Below, piece by piece: positions 10,601 to 19,952 of a stretch of DNA of 64,000 nucleotides. This DNA is from Prado023 sp964418695. GTDB taxonomy: Bacteria; Actinomycetota; Actinomycetes; S36-B12; CAIYMF01. A program made the position numbers and the translations under genes. Under the pieces are notes generated by a model that was given only the letters and a program-made list of their open reading frames with translations, was not told where the DNA came from and ran no database searches. The first letter of the stretch is position 1. Every line of letters begins with the position of its first letter. The stretch covers positions 195,525 through 259,524 of the forward strand of contig CAYQMN010000002.1 of NCBI GenBank assembly GCA_964418695.1, read 5' to 3'.

Positions 10601-11235
10601 TGGTCCGGTGGCACCTGGCCAGCGACCGTCGAGCGGTGCTGGCCGAGGCGAGCTTCGAGCTGTCCAGGGAGTCCTCGACCGGTCCGGTGCGGGTCAGCGG
10701 CAGCATCGACCGGGTCGACGTCACGCCCGAGGGCTCCATCGTGCTGGTCGACTTCAAGACCGGCCGCAGCGCAGCCAGCGCGAGTGCGGCCGCCGAGAAC
10801 CCGCAGCTGGGCGTCTACCAGCTGGCCGTTCGCGAGGGGGCGGTCCAGGTCTCGGGCGAGGGGCTCGGCGAGGCATCGAGGGAGGTCACGGAGCTGGTGT
10901 CGGGCCAGGCGTTGGTCGTGGCGGGGAGCCAGGCGACGCGGGAGGACGGTGAGCCCGTCAAGGGGGTGGCCGGTCGGCCCCGGCTGGGCGGCGCGGAGCT
11001 GGTGCACGTCGGCGACTCCTACGTCAGCGGGCTGCCCAAGGTCCGCCAGCAGGCGCCGCTGCCCGACGGCCGTGCCTGGATCGAGGACGTGATCGACGAC
11101 GCCGCCCGGCTCGCGCGCGGTCCGAGCTACCCCGCTCGACCCAGCTCACGGTGCAACACCTGCACCTTCGTCCCGCTCTGTCCGGCGAAGGTGCAGACCG
11201 GTGGGGCCGGAGCGGCCGACGGGAGCCGGTCATGA
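7606..11235 (+). CDS. adnA: AdnA-like subunit of the AdnAB helicase-nuclease
   Basis: A 1209-residue UvrD-type helicase fused to a RecB-like nuclease. Walker A GPGTGKTT lies at 47-54, Walker B is VDEYQDTDP, and there is an SHRAKGLEW motif V. The C-terminal third has LRHCPLRWF, a nuclease core VLVDFKTG, and CNTCTFVPLC. The single Cys plus the Cys triplet would ligate a 4Fe-4S cluster as in AddB-type nucleases. In mycobacteria AdnA and AdnB form a dimer that resects double-strand breaks. The GTG at 7606 has GGGGAGG upstream. Residues near 805-850 are an Ala/Glu-rich linker of short repeats. It overlaps adnB by 4 bp (ATGA). Confidence 0.92.
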   Translation: MRAQAGGAVPQVLLDRAVPQALPAPMLDDQQRRVVAHRGGHLLVLAGPGTGKTTTLAEAIVARLTQGPDQLPAESVLALTFGRRAAGELLERIGRRIGGAALPVVSTFHSFAYGVLREFASPEDFRAPPRLLTAAEQDARLRELLGHSVREGRLEWPASLSAAVGTLGIAEQVRSLLGRARSLGLDPEQLSAFGRREGIPVWAAVGTFLDEYLDTLGFEGALDYGELIARAVALAADERRGRHLRERYRLIVVDEYQDTDPGQVRLVAELARGGAQVIAVGDPDQAIYGFRGADVQGIVRFPEEFADPVTRRPAAIEVLRTTRRFPEPIARAAQSVLSSVPIAELPAAVVRAHRSPAARPGPARIEALTFPSSLAQAQGIAELVLAAHAGSAGQPGLDWSQIAVLVRNPALAAAELARSLRSAGVPVWLPPDELALADEPAVVTLAAVLELALDPAGQPARTGRELLAGPLGRVPPVAIRRLARAVRVAAQAEERGSAGEPEEGAGSPGVGPSRPGSADALLTAALAEGVLPDGAALPPGAVAGFRRVSRVVAAARSAAEADLMVSEILWAAWSATDWPDRLRAASFGGGGPGLRADRNLDAILRLFELAHRLPPQRTGRVGIRAFLSELRDLRLPQDLRTTDQSARAGVRLLSAHRAKGLEWSMVVVAGVQEGMWPDLRLRSDLLHVDELGRDGRLPQRTHPQILAEERRLMYVACTRARSALVVTAVAEPYEGGAQPSRFVAELGVPVRAAAVRRAAPMAVPGLIRSLREAACAPVVRLPDGSPDPQVEELRTAATVRLAALAALAEAPNAEALRAETSGAKSSRAETTRAEALGVGPGQTLLAAAHPDRWWGVRALTSGAGAGAGEGAPPAPESSVAREPSVPGAGEQLDLFADPGPGPGPAPPVWLSPSAIESLRHCPLRWFLDRRLGASAPAGPNATLGLLVHAIAQAIVEGEVPADERAISPFVDQIWERMGFPARYQSSHERQRVRAMVATLVRWHLASDRRAVLAEASFELSRESSTGPVRVSGSIDRVDVTPEGSIVLVDFKTGRSAASASAAAENPQLGVYQLAVREGAVQVSGEGLGEASREVTELVSGQALVVAGSQATREDGEPVKGVAGRPRLGGAELVHVGDSYVSGLPKVRQQAPLPDGRAWIEDVIDDAARLARGPSYPARPSSRCNTCTFVPLCPAKVQTGGAGAADGSRS

Positions 11236-14200
11236 CGCCTCCGTCGGTCGGCGGTCCGGCGGTGGCGCCGATGACCCGCGACGAGCTGGACGTGCTGCTC
11301 GCGCGATGCCTGGACGCGCCGGGCCTGCGGGTGACCGACGAGCAGTGGGAGTGCATCAGCGCGCCCATGGAGCCTTTCGTGATCGTCGCCGGCGCCGGGA
11401 CGGGCAAGACGTTCGTGATGGCTGCCCGCGTGCTGTGGCTGGTCGCCGGCGGGTTCGTCGAGCCGCACGAGGTGCTCGGCCTCACGTTCACCAACAAGGC
11501 GGCGGCCCAGCTGGCCACCCGGGTGGGCCGGCTGCTGACCGGATGGCGGCAGGCTCGGCCCGCAGCCAGGCTGACCCTGGCCGGCGAGGGGCTGGGCGAG
11601 CCGACCATCACCACGTACCACTCGTTCGCCGCGCGGATCCTCGAGGAGCAGGGGCTGCGCATCGGGGTCGAGCCGGGGGCGCGGCTGCTGTCCCGGGGTG
11701 CGGTGGCCGAGCTGGCGATGGATCTGGTCCGGCGGGCCGACGATCAGCAGCTCGCGGTGAACGCCAGCTACGCGCCCAGCGGGCTGGCCACGAGGGTGAT
11801 GGACCTGGACGCCAACCTCGCGGAGCAGGCGATCAGCACCGACGTCCTGCGGGCCCACGACCGGAGCGTGATCGAGCTGATCCGCGGCCTGGCGCGCGTG
11901 CCCCAGGCCGTGGTGGACATCAGCCACACCGCTCAGCGCCGGATCGAGCTGTCCGCGCTGGTGGACGACCTGCGCGGCCGGCGCGAGGAGGTCGGCGGGC
12001 TGGACTTCACCGACCACATGCGCCGGTGCCTGGAGCTGGTGACCACCTCCGACGAGCTGGTGGCGATCCTGCGCTCGCACCATCGCGTCGTGCTGCTCGA
12101 CGAGTACCAGGACACCTCGATCACGCAGCGGATGATCCTGTCCACCCTCTTCGCCGGGTCGGCTGTGACCGCGGTCGGCGACCCGCTGCAGGCGATCTAC
12201 GGCTGGCGAAGCGCGTCGGTGGCCAACATCGCGGCGTTCGGCGCCCACTTCGGCGCGACCCGCCGCCAGGTCCTCTCGGTGAACCGGCGTTCGGGCGAGC
12301 CGATCCTGGCCGCGGCCAACCTGGTCGCCGCCGACCTGCGCGCGGCGCATCCCGAGGTTGCCCCCCTACGCGCGCCGGCGCCCCGCGGGGCGACCCTGCG
12401 CACCGCCCTGCTGGAGACGATCGCCGACGAGTCCGCGTGGATCGTCGACCAGATCGCCGCGGAGGTGGAGTCCGGTCGTCCGCCGGACGAGATCGCCCTG
12501 CTCGCCCGGACGAACGAGTCGCTGGTGCCGCTGCACGCCGCGCTGCTGGCCCGCGGGATTCCGGCCAGCATCAGCGGGAGCGCGGCGCTGATCGCCAGCC
12601 CGTACGCCCGCGAGGTGCTGGCCACGCTGCGGGTGCTGGAGGACCCGACGGACAACACGTCGATGGCCACCCTGCTGGCTGGTCCGCGCTGCCGCCTCGG
12701 GTCCGCGGACCTGCAGGTCCTCGGCCGCCGCGCCACCGAGCTGGCGGGCACGGCTGGCCGCCGCCGCGGGGAGGGCGCCGACCGACCGCGGCTGCGGGAG
12801 GTCCTGGCCGAGTCGGTGGTCCTGCCCGACCCGGTCGAGCGGCCCAGCCTGCTGGAGGCTGCTGCCGACCCCGGGCCGGCCCTCGGCGACGAGACGCGCT
12901 CGCGGCTCGCAGCCCTGGTCGGCGAGCTCGGGATGCTGCACCGCCGTGTCGGGGACCCGCTGCCGGACCTGGTGGACGCGGTGGTGGAGATCCTCGACGT
13001 CCCGGTGGAGGCGCAGCTGGCCGCGGGTCCGCCCACCGTTCTCGGGGAGAACGGGATGTCAGGTGGTCCGGCCCCGAGCGGCCCAGCCCCGCGCGGCGCA
13101 GCCCCGGGCGGTCCGGCCTTGATTGGTGCGGCCCTGAACGGTGCGGCTCTGAACGGACCACGGGTCGCCCGGCCACCGGACGCGGCGCTGGCCGGGCTGC
13201 TCCAGCTGGTCGCCGGCTTCCGCGACGCACAGGGGGCCGTCGGGCTCGGCGCGTTCCTCGCCCATCTGGACGTGGCCGAGCAGGCAGGCGACGTGCCCAG
13301 CTTCGAGCTGCCGGCGCTGCCCGGCACCGTCCAGCTGATGACGGTGCACAAGGCCAAGGGCCTGGAGTTCCCGGTCGTGGTCCTGCCGCACCTGTGCCAG
13401 ACCGTGTTCCCCGCCACCAAGGGCACGGAGCGCTGGACGACCAACCCGCAAGTGGTGCCGGTCGAGCTGCGCGACGACCGCCACGTGCTGCCCACCCTCA
13501 CCGGGTACGACACCAAGGCGCGCAACTCCTACGCCGCGCAGTGCCGCGCCCACGATCGGTCGGGCGACGATCGGCTGGCCTATGTGGCCGTGACCCGGGC
13601 CGAGGAGCTCCTGATCGCGTCCGGGCACTGGTGGGGTCCGGCACAGAAGAAGCCGCGGGGTCCCTCGGCCTATCTGGCGGCGCTGCGTGAGCAGGAGCTC
13701 GCCGAGCTCGGCCCCGAGGGCCAGCCGTCCGAGCCCTGGGCGCCCCGGCCCGAGGCGGTGCAGGGGGCGGGCGACGAGTCGGGCGAGGGATCGGGCGAGG
13801 CGGCCACCAACCCCATGCTCGACCTGGTGGTCGAGGTGCCCTGGCCCGTGCCCGACCTGCCGTCCGAGCACGCCGTCGCCCGGGCGGCGCAAGCCGTGCG
13901 CGCCCTGCTGGCGTCCGGGGAGGTGGGCGTGCCCTGGCGGCTGCCCGCCGCCGAACCAGGGGACCCGGTCGAAACGACTGTCCCGGCCCCCGCGACTGAC
14001 CCGGCAGATCCGACTGACCCGGCAGATCCGCCACGTCCGGCGGTGTCGGCTGAACCGGCTGAACCGATCCAGCCGGCCCATGCGGGGCGTCTGGCAGCGT
14101 CGGCTGGATCGGCTGAGCACATCGATCCGGCCGATCCGGTGCAGAGTCTGATCGCCGGCTGGGACCGCGCGATCCGGGCACTGCTGACCCGGGCCGAGCA

Positions 14201-14825
14201 GGCGCGGCAGCGCACTCGGGTCGTGACCCTGCCCGACCACCTCTCGGCCTCGGCGGCGATGGCCCTGACCGCCGATCCCGCCGGGTTCGCCGCGGACCTG
14301 GCCCGCCCGATGCCTCGGCCGCGCAGTCCGCACGCCGACCTGGGCACCGCGTTCCACGCCTGGGTCGAGACCCGTCTGGGCATCCAGCCGCTCATCACCG
14401 ACGACGACCTGCCCGGGGCTGCCGACGAGGGGGTGGGCAGCCTGGCCGACCTGGCCGAGCTGCAGGCCGCTTTCGAGCGGCTGCCGCACGCCGACTGGGC
14501 GCCGGTCGGGCTGGAGGTGCCGTTCGCGCTGCCCGTAGGCGGCCGGGTCCTGCAGGGCCGCATCGACGCGGTCTTCCCGGCACCCCCGGGTGCCCCGGCG
14601 GGCCGGCGGTTCGAGGTGGTCGACTGGAAGACCTCGGCGCGCGACGTGGCCGACCCGCTGCAGCTGGCGATCTACCGGCTGGCCTGGGCCCAGCGGGTCG
14701 GCATCCCGGTCGAGCAGGTAGGGGCGTCGTTCGTCTTCGTCCGATCCGGCCAGGTGGTCGCGCCGGCCGGGCTGCCCGACCTCGACGAGCTGGCCGCGAT
14801 CCTGGCCGGAGATCGCCAGGCGTGA
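11232..14825 (+). CDS. adnB: AdnB-like subunit of the AdnAB helicase-nuclease
   Basis: A 1197-residue partner of the preceding gene. It has Walker A GAGTGKT at 54-60, Walker B LLDEYQDTS, a YGWRSA motif, VHKAKGLEFPVVV, and a C-terminal nuclease with VVDWKTSAR. In characterised AdnAB this subunit is the main translocating motor. It lacks the Fe-S cysteines seen in AdnA. Two low-complexity inserts stand out: Gly/Pro/Ala repeats near residue 615-650 and Pro/Ala/Asp repeats near 920-985. Both lie between conserved blocks and probably form surface loops. The ATG at 11232 overlaps the adnA stop, so the two are translated together. Confidence 0.92.
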   Translation: MTPPSVGGPAVAPMTRDELDVLLARCLDAPGLRVTDEQWECISAPMEPFVIVAGAGTGKTFVMAARVLWLVAGGFVEPHEVLGLTFTNKAAAQLATRVGRLLTGWRQARPAARLTLAGEGLGEPTITTYHSFAARILEEQGLRIGVEPGARLLSRGAVAELAMDLVRRADDQQLAVNASYAPSGLATRVMDLDANLAEQAISTDVLRAHDRSVIELIRGLARVPQAVVDISHTAQRRIELSALVDDLRGRREEVGGLDFTDHMRRCLELVTTSDELVAILRSHHRVVLLDEYQDTSITQRMILSTLFAGSAVTAVGDPLQAIYGWRSASVANIAAFGAHFGATRRQVLSVNRRSGEPILAAANLVAADLRAAHPEVAPLRAPAPRGATLRTALLETIADESAWIVDQIAAEVESGRPPDEIALLARTNESLVPLHAALLARGIPASISGSAALIASPYAREVLATLRVLEDPTDNTSMATLLAGPRCRLGSADLQVLGRRATELAGTAGRRRGEGADRPRLREVLAESVVLPDPVERPSLLEAAADPGPALGDETRSRLAALVGELGMLHRRVGDPLPDLVDAVVEILDVPVEAQLAAGPPTVLGENGMSGGPAPSGPAPRGAAPGGPALIGAALNGAALNGPRVARPPDAALAGLLQLVAGFRDAQGAVGLGAFLAHLDVAEQAGDVPSFELPALPGTVQLMTVHKAKGLEFPVVVLPHLCQTVFPATKGTERWTTNPQVVPVELRDDRHVLPTLTGYDTKARNSYAAQCRAHDRSGDDRLAYVAVTRAEELLIASGHWWGPAQKKPRGPSAYLAALREQELAELGPEGQPSEPWAPRPEAVQGAGDESGEGSGEAATNPMLDLVVEVPWPVPDLPSEHAVARAAQAVRALLASGEVGVPWRLPAAEPGDPVETTVPAPATDPADPTDPADPPRPAVSAEPAEPIQPAHAGRLAASAGSAEHIDPADPVQSLIAGWDRAIRALLTRAEQARQRTRVVTLPDHLSASAAMALTADPAGFAADLARPMPRPRSPHADLGTAFHAWVETRLGIQPLITDDDLPGAADEGVGSLADLAELQAAFERLPHADWAPVGLEVPFALPVGGRVLQGRIDAVFPAPPGAPAGRRFEVVDWKTSARDVADPLQLAIYRLAWAQRVGIPVEQVGASFVFVRSGQVVAPAGLPDLDELAAILAGDRQA

Positions 14826-14978
14826 CGTGCTCTCGGGTCGAGGAGGTCACGACAGACCCGCGCAGACGAGAAGGGGCCTATCCGGATCGGCGCCGAGGAC
14901 TGCCGCGGGCTGCAACCACGCCCCGCGAAGGCGAGGCAGGCGCGATCCTCGCCGCAGAGCCGCCCGATGCGTGAGCGG

Positions 14979-16100
14979 TCAGGGGTCGGGGAAGTCCACG
15001 ACCACCGCGCAGTGGTCGCTCACGGCCAGCGGCAGCACGCGGGCCGACTCTCGGGCGTGGTCGAGGGCGGCCGGGGTCCAGCCGTCGGCCAGGACGTGGT
15101 CGAACTGGATGCGCGGCCGGCCCACCGGGTAGGTCGGCGTGCGGACCACCTGCTGCCAGCCGGTGCTCAGCCGTGGGATCCCCCCGGGGAGATTGAAGTC
15201 GCCCATGAGGACCAGCGGTCGCGGCTGACCGCCGAGGAACGCGCGCAGCTCGCGGAGCTGGCGGGCGTTGGTGCCGGGCACGAACGACAGGTGCGCGGTC
15301 GCCACGGTGACGTCCGCGCGCGGCAGCTCGACGATCGCCGAGACGGCGGATCGCGGCTCGTCGGGCACCCGGAACGACGCGCCGCGGCCCTCGCTGGCCG
15401 GGGCCCGCAGGGGCAGGGAGACCGGCGCGGGCGGGAACCGCCGGACCCGCCACTGCCGGACCGGGAACCGGCTGATCAGGGCGATGCCGTAGCGGGGCGA
15501 CCGCCCAGCCTTCGATCGCGGCATCGGCGGCTCCGGATCGTCCCCGGGCAGGTCGTCGGCCTCGGTCGCCGGCACCCACGCCGCGCCCTCGGTCACGATC
15601 CCCGGAGTCCCGCGGACGCTCGGCACGAACCGCCAGTGCTTGGCCTTGAGTGCCTCGGCGACCAGCCGCGCCTGGTCGACCCCGCCCGTGCGCTCCTGGT
15701 AGCGGTCGACCTCCTGCAGGGCCAGGACGTCGATCGGTCCGTCGGCGAGCAGCTCGTCCACGGCGCGCAGCAGGTCCGAGGGGTCCAGGACGGGCGGCGA
15801 CCAGACGGTGCGCTCGGTCGCCTCCACCCCGGACAGGGCCAAGTCGGCCTGGAGGTCGTCGTCGTTGATCTGCGCGTGCCGGTCGCCGCCAACACCCTCT
15901 CGCCGGTCACCGCCGGCCTCGGCTGAACGGTCGCCGACCGGTGCTTGCCGATCGCCGGCCGTTCCACCGCCCATCCCGCCGCCCGGAACCCTGCCGGGCC
16001 CGGCCTGACCCTCGACCGCGCCGGCGTCGGCCAGCGATGGGGCCTGATCGCGCAGCGGCACCCCGTGCAGGAGATTGAGGGTGGCCACGCGCACCCGCAC
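14979..16100 (-). CDS. Endonuclease/exonuclease/phosphatase-family hydrolase
   Basis: About 373 residues. EEP-fold signatures are present in order: VATLNLLHG at the N-terminus, LALQEVDRYQ (metal-binding Glu), VATAHLSF, LMGDFNLPGG, and SDHCAVVVDF at the C-terminus. The fold cleaves phosphodiesters in DNA, lipids or inositol phosphates; the substrate here cannot be told. Between the first strand and the LQEVD motif lies an insertion of about 70 residues rich in Gly-Asp-Arg repeats, which is not part of the standard fold. The start is uncertain: three in-frame GTG codons lie at 16088, 16094 and 16100 and none has a strong ribosome site. Divergent from nudC. Confidence 0.82.
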   Translation of the reverse strand: MRVRVATLNLLHGVPLRDQAPSLADAGAVEGQAGPGRVPGGGMGGGTAGDRQAPVGDRSAEAGGDRREGVGGDRHAQINDDDLQADLALSGVEATERTVWSPPVLDPSDLLRAVDELLADGPIDVLALQEVDRYQERTGGVDQARLVAEALKAKHWRFVPSVRGTPGIVTEGAAWVPATEADDLPGDDPEPPMPRSKAGRSPRYGIALISRFPVRQWRVRRFPPAPVSLPLRAPASEGRGASFRVPDEPRSAVSAIVELPRADVTVATAHLSFVPGTNARQLRELRAFLGGQPRPLVLMGDFNLPGGIPRLSTGWQQVVRTPTYPVGRPRIQFDHVLADGWTPAALDHARESARVLPLAVSDHCAVVVDFPDP

Positions 16101-16183
16101 AGACTGGCACAGCAAGCAAAGAGCCACCGGCTGGCAGGCGCAGGCGCCGCGCCGGTCGCGACGGCTCGGCCTACCGTGTGCCC

Positions 16184-17203
16184 ATGTCCACGACCGCCGG
16201 AGCCGACGCGTCCGCTGGCCGGGGCGATGGGTCCGCGGGCCTGCGCTCCCCGGCCCCGGTCCCGGCCCTGGTGCCCCGCTCGGCGCCTCCGTGGGCTCGC
16301 CTGGATCTGGCACTGGGCTGGTCCCAGGTCGACCGCCGTGGGCTCCTGCGCTCCCACGGCTGGCCGGCGCTGCCGACCCCCGCCCGAGCCTTCCTGCTCG
16401 ACGAGCGCGGCGAGCTGGCGGTGCAGCTCGGCGATGACGGCTCGGTGACGCTGGCGGTGGTGGACCTGCCGCCCCCGACCGAGTCCGCGCTGTTCCTGGG
16501 GGTCGACGCGGCGGGCGTCTCGGTGTGCGCGCTGGTGGTGGCCCACGACGACCCCCTGGTGCCCCGGACTGCCTCGTGGGCGGGCATGCGCGGCGTCGGG
16601 GCGCGGCTCGATCCCAGCGAGTGGGGGATGGTCGGCGAGGCGCTGGCCCTGGTCAACTGGCACCGCACGCACGCGCACTGTCCGCGCTGCGGGGCGCTCA
16701 GCGAGTCCGCGGGGCTGGGCTGGTGGCGGGTCTGCCCGGCCGACGGCACCCAGCACTTCCCCCGCACGGACCCGGCCATCATCGCCGTGGTGGTCGACGA
16801 GGCGGGCAACGCCCTGCTAGGCCGCCAGGCCCGCTGGCCCTCCGGGGCGTTCTCGACGCTGGCCGGATTCGTGGAGGCGGGAGAGTCGGCCGAGGCGGCG
16901 GTCGAGCGCGAGATCGGCGAGGAGGTCGGGCTGGCGGTGACGCAGATCGACTATGTGGCCAGCCAGCCCTGGCCGTTCCCGAGCTCGCTGATGCTGGGCT
17001 TCTCGGTGCGGGTGGACGGGGTGCGGCCGCACTTCGACGTCGACGGCCAGGAGATCGCCGAGGCGCGCTGGATCAGCCGAAGCGAGCTGCCGGTGCTCGG
17101 CGATGCGCGCGAGGTGCGCCTGCCCGGTCACCAGTCCATCGCCCACCACCTCATCCGAGGCTGGTACGGCGAGCCGATCCCGTCCGCGTGGTGCCGTTGG
17201 TGA
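16184..17203 (+). CDS. nudC: NAD(+)/NADH diphosphatase NudC
   Basis: A 339-residue Nudix enzyme that hydrolyses NADH (and, in known homologues, NAD caps on RNA). It has a zinc-ribbon-like segment HCPRCGALSESAG...VCPADGTQHFPR at 165-194 with three Cys. The fourth classical Cys is absent. The Nudix box spans 228-250 (GFVEAGESAEAAVEREIGEE). The NudC-specific SQPWPFPSS motif follows. The ATG at 16184 is preferred to a GTG two codons earlier. It is followed by a 244-bp gap and uvrD2, a neighbour pairing common in actinobacteria. Confidence 0.93.
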   Translation: MSTTAGADASAGRGDGSAGLRSPAPVPALVPRSAPPWARLDLALGWSQVDRRGLLRSHGWPALPTPARAFLLDERGELAVQLGDDGSVTLAVVDLPPPTESALFLGVDAAGVSVCALVVAHDDPLVPRTASWAGMRGVGARLDPSEWGMVGEALALVNWHRTHAHCPRCGALSESAGLGWWRVCPADGTQHFPRTDPAIIAVVVDEAGNALLGRQARWPSGAFSTLAGFVEAGESAEAAVEREIGEEVGLAVTQIDYVASQPWPFPSSLMLGFSVRVDGVRPHFDVDGQEIAEARWISRSELPVLGDAREVRLPGHQSIAHHLIRGWYGEPIPSAWCRW

Positions 17204-17245
17204 GGCGCTCACCCGTGTAGGTCCGCCCCCACAGGAGGGTGCGGT

Positions 17246-17354
17246 GCCGGAGTCCGTCGTGCCCCGGACCGGACTGCGGCCTGACCGGAGATCCTCGACC
17301 GGGAGATCCAGTGCGGGGCCGGAGTCCGTCGTGCCCCCGGACCGGGCTGCGGCC
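17246..17354. repeat. Two-copy direct repeat of about 36 bp
   Basis: Copies at 17246-17281 and 17318-17354 share the core GCCGGAGTCCGTCGTGCCCC and continue into a similar GGACCGG..CTGCGGCC end. They differ by one inserted C and one substitution, and are 72 bp apart start to start. They sit in the nudC-uvrD2 gap. Function unknown. Confidence 0.7.
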
Positions 17355-17447
17355 GAGTGACCCGTTCCGGCGGGCGCCGGCGTTGCCCGCAAGCCCGTCG
17401 TCCACCACCGGGTTCCGATGTCAGCCTCGGCTGGGAGAATCCCCGGC

Positions 17448-19859
17448 ATGCCTGACTCGGTCCTGGACGGCCTGGATCCCGAGCAGCGTCTCGTCGCCGA
17501 GTCGCTGTCCGGGGCGCTGCTCGTGCACGCCGGCGCCGGGGCGGGCAAGACCCGCGCGATCACGCACCGCATCGCGCACGCGGTGCACACCGGTCGGCAC
17601 TCGGCGCGCTCCGCTCTGGCGGTCACGTTCACGACCCGGGCCGCCGGCGAGATGCGGGGCCGCCTGGCCGAGCTGGGCGTCCCCGCCGTCACCGTGCGCA
17701 CGTTCCACGCCGCCGCGCTCAGCCAGCTGCGGCACTTCTGGCCCACCACGGTGGGCGGCCCGCTGCCCGAGCTGGTCGCCAGCAAGGTCCAGCTGGTGAC
17801 CGCCGCGTGCCGCGAGCTCGGGGTGCAGGCCACCCGCACGACGGTGCGCGACCTGGCCTCCGAGATCGAGTGGGCGGGGTCGAGCCTCCTGGTGCCGGGC
17901 AGCTACGTGCAGGCCGCTCAGGCCGCCGGGCGCACGGCCATCGGCAGCGGCGCCGACACCCTCGACCTGCCCGACATCGCGCGCGCGTTCGCGGCCTACC
18001 AGTCGGTGAAGGAGCGCCGGAACGTCATCGACTTCGAGGATGTCCTGCTCTCCACGATCGCCCTGCTGGGCGACCGGCCCGACGTGGCAGACGAGGTGCG
18101 GGGGGTGTACCGATGGTTCACCGTCGACGAGTACCAGGACATCACCCCGGCCCAGGAGGCCCTGCTGTCGGCCTGGGTGGGGGACCGCGACGACGTGTGC
18201 GTCGTGGGCGATCCGAGCCAGACCATCTACTCGTTCGCCGGTGCCGATCCGGCGTCGATGAGCCGGTTCCTGCGGCGCTGGCCGGACGCCACGGTGGTGA
18301 GCCTGGACCGGTGCTACCGCTGCACGCCGCAGATCGTGCGCGTGGCCAACGAGGTGGTCCGGGTGATGGGGCCCATCGGCGCGGACCGCTCGGCGGGGTG
18401 GCCGGCGGATCTCCCGAGGCGGTCGCTGGACTTCGCGGGCCCGTCGGCGGGCGCCCCCATGGCCGGCACCGGACGCTCGGGACCGGTTCGCGGGCGGCCG
18501 GCGGAGGGGAGTGGCTCTGCCTCGGCTGCCCAGGGGCCGCTGCTCCTGCGCTCCCAGCGCGAGGCCGGGTCGCAGCCGGTTCTCATCACCGCGGGCGACG
18601 ACGCCGAGGAGGCCCGGGTGATCGCCCGGCGGATCGCGGAGCTGGTCGGCGAGGGCTTCGCCCGAAGCGACATCGCGATCCTCGTGCGGACCAACGGCAT
18701 GTTCGAGGCGTTCGAGGCAGCCCTGGCCGAGGCGGGGATCCCGGCCGTGCTGCACGGCGCCGAGCGGTTCTTCGAGCGGCCCGAGGTGCGCGAGGCGGTG
18801 GTCCGGCTGCGCGGTCAGGCGTCGATCGCCGATCGCGGCGCCCAGCCGCCCCCGGAGCCGGCCGGACCCGGGCAGCTCGACCTCATGGCCGGCACCCCCA
18901 GCACCGGCGCTCCCGGCACCCCCGGCGCGTCCCGGACCCCCGGCGCTTCCCGGACCTCCGGCGCTCCCGGCGCTCCGGCGGTGGGCATCGACGGTCCGTT
19001 GGTCACCGGGACGATCGGGGTGCTCAGCGCGATGGGCTGGCAGGCCGACGCGCCGCCCGGCGGGCGCACCGGCCGTGAGCGTTGGGAGTCGCTGGCCGCG
19101 CTGGTCGGCCTGGCTCGCGAGCTCGAGGCGACGGGCGTCACCCGGCTGGCCGATCTGGTGGCCGAGATGGAGCGGCGCGCGGCGCTCTCGCATGCCCCGT
19201 CGGCTGACGCGGTCACCGTGTCGACGCTGCACGCCGCGAAGGGCCTGGAGTGGCGGGCGGTGTTCCTGGCCGGGGCCAGCGAAGGCTTGTTGCCGATCAG
19301 CTACGCCGACACAGAGGAGCGGCTGGCCGAGGAGCGTCGCCTGTTCTACGTGGGCATCACCCGGGCCAAGGACCGGCTGTTCGTCTCGTGGGCGCTGACT
19401 CGTGCCGGCGGTGGACGGCATCGGGAGCCCAGCCGGTTCCTGGCGCTGCTGCGCGGTCGCGGGGGGCTGCAGGAGGCCGGCCAGCGCACCGGGGTGATCC
19501 GCCAGGGCCGGGGCACGCCGACCCCGGAGCGGCGCCGGCGCTCCCCGGGGCGATGCCGGGTGTGCGGGGCCGGTCTGGTGACCGGGCCTGAGAAGACCCT
19601 GGGCCGCTGCCGGACCTGCCCGGCGCCGCAGAACGAGGCCCTGCTGGAGGTGCTCAAGGAGTGGCGCCGCACGGAGGCGGCGACCCGCTCGATCCCGGCG
19701 TTCGTGGTCTTCAGCGACGTGACGCTGCAGGCACTCAGCGAGCGCGTCCCGCAGAGCGACTCCGAGCTGCTCGCGATCCCCGGAGTAGGCGCAGCCAAGC
19801 TCGGCCTCTACGGACAATCACTGCGCGAGCTCCTGGCCGAGCACACCCCCGCCCGCTGA
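17448..19859 (+). CDS. uvrD2: ATP-dependent DNA helicase UvrD2
   Basis: An 803-residue superfamily 1A helicase. Walker A GAGAGKT lies at 29-35, Walker B is VDEYQDIT, and there is LHAAKGLEWRAVF. After the motor comes a four-Cys module (CRVCGAGL...GRCRTC) and a C-terminal HRDC-like domain (ELLAIPGVGAAKLGLYG). This combination defines actinobacterial UvrD2, in which the Cys module is needed for unwinding. A repeated Gly-Ala-Ser-Arg-Thr-Pro stretch near residue 480-510 is a low-complexity insert. The ATG at 17448 is chosen over one 30 bp upstream because the conserved region begins right after it. Confidence 0.94.
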   Translation: MPDSVLDGLDPEQRLVAESLSGALLVHAGAGAGKTRAITHRIAHAVHTGRHSARSALAVTFTTRAAGEMRGRLAELGVPAVTVRTFHAAALSQLRHFWPTTVGGPLPELVASKVQLVTAACRELGVQATRTTVRDLASEIEWAGSSLLVPGSYVQAAQAAGRTAIGSGADTLDLPDIARAFAAYQSVKERRNVIDFEDVLLSTIALLGDRPDVADEVRGVYRWFTVDEYQDITPAQEALLSAWVGDRDDVCVVGDPSQTIYSFAGADPASMSRFLRRWPDATVVSLDRCYRCTPQIVRVANEVVRVMGPIGADRSAGWPADLPRRSLDFAGPSAGAPMAGTGRSGPVRGRPAEGSGSASAAQGPLLLRSQREAGSQPVLITAGDDAEEARVIARRIAELVGEGFARSDIAILVRTNGMFEAFEAALAEAGIPAVLHGAERFFERPEVREAVVRLRGQASIADRGAQPPPEPAGPGQLDLMAGTPSTGAPGTPGASRTPGASRTSGAPGAPAVGIDGPLVTGTIGVLSAMGWQADAPPGGRTGRERWESLAALVGLARELEATGVTRLADLVAEMERRAALSHAPSADAVTVSTLHAAKGLEWRAVFLAGASEGLLPISYADTEERLAEERRLFYVGITRAKDRLFVSWALTRAGGGRHREPSRFLALLRGRGGLQEAGQRTGVIRQGRGTPTPERRRRSPGRCRVCGAGLVTGPEKTLGRCRTCPAPQNEALLEVLKEWRRTEAATRSIPAFVVFSDVTLQALSERVPQSDSELLAIPGVGAAKLGLYGQSLRELLAEHTPAR

Positions 19860-19931
19860 GCCGGCCGCATCCGCCGTGGGGTCGGGTGGCGGGGGTTGGT
19901 CGAGTTCGACTGGCGTGAGGTGGGGGCGGGC

Positions 19932-19952
19932 CCTCCTCCTCCTCCTCCTCCT
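19932..19952. repeat. (CCT)7 trinucleotide microsatellite
   Basis: Seven perfect CCT units lie between the convergent uvrD2 and ABC1-kinase genes and touch the stop codon of the latter. It is a slippage-prone tract, but outside coding sequence except for the last base. Confidence 0.85.
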
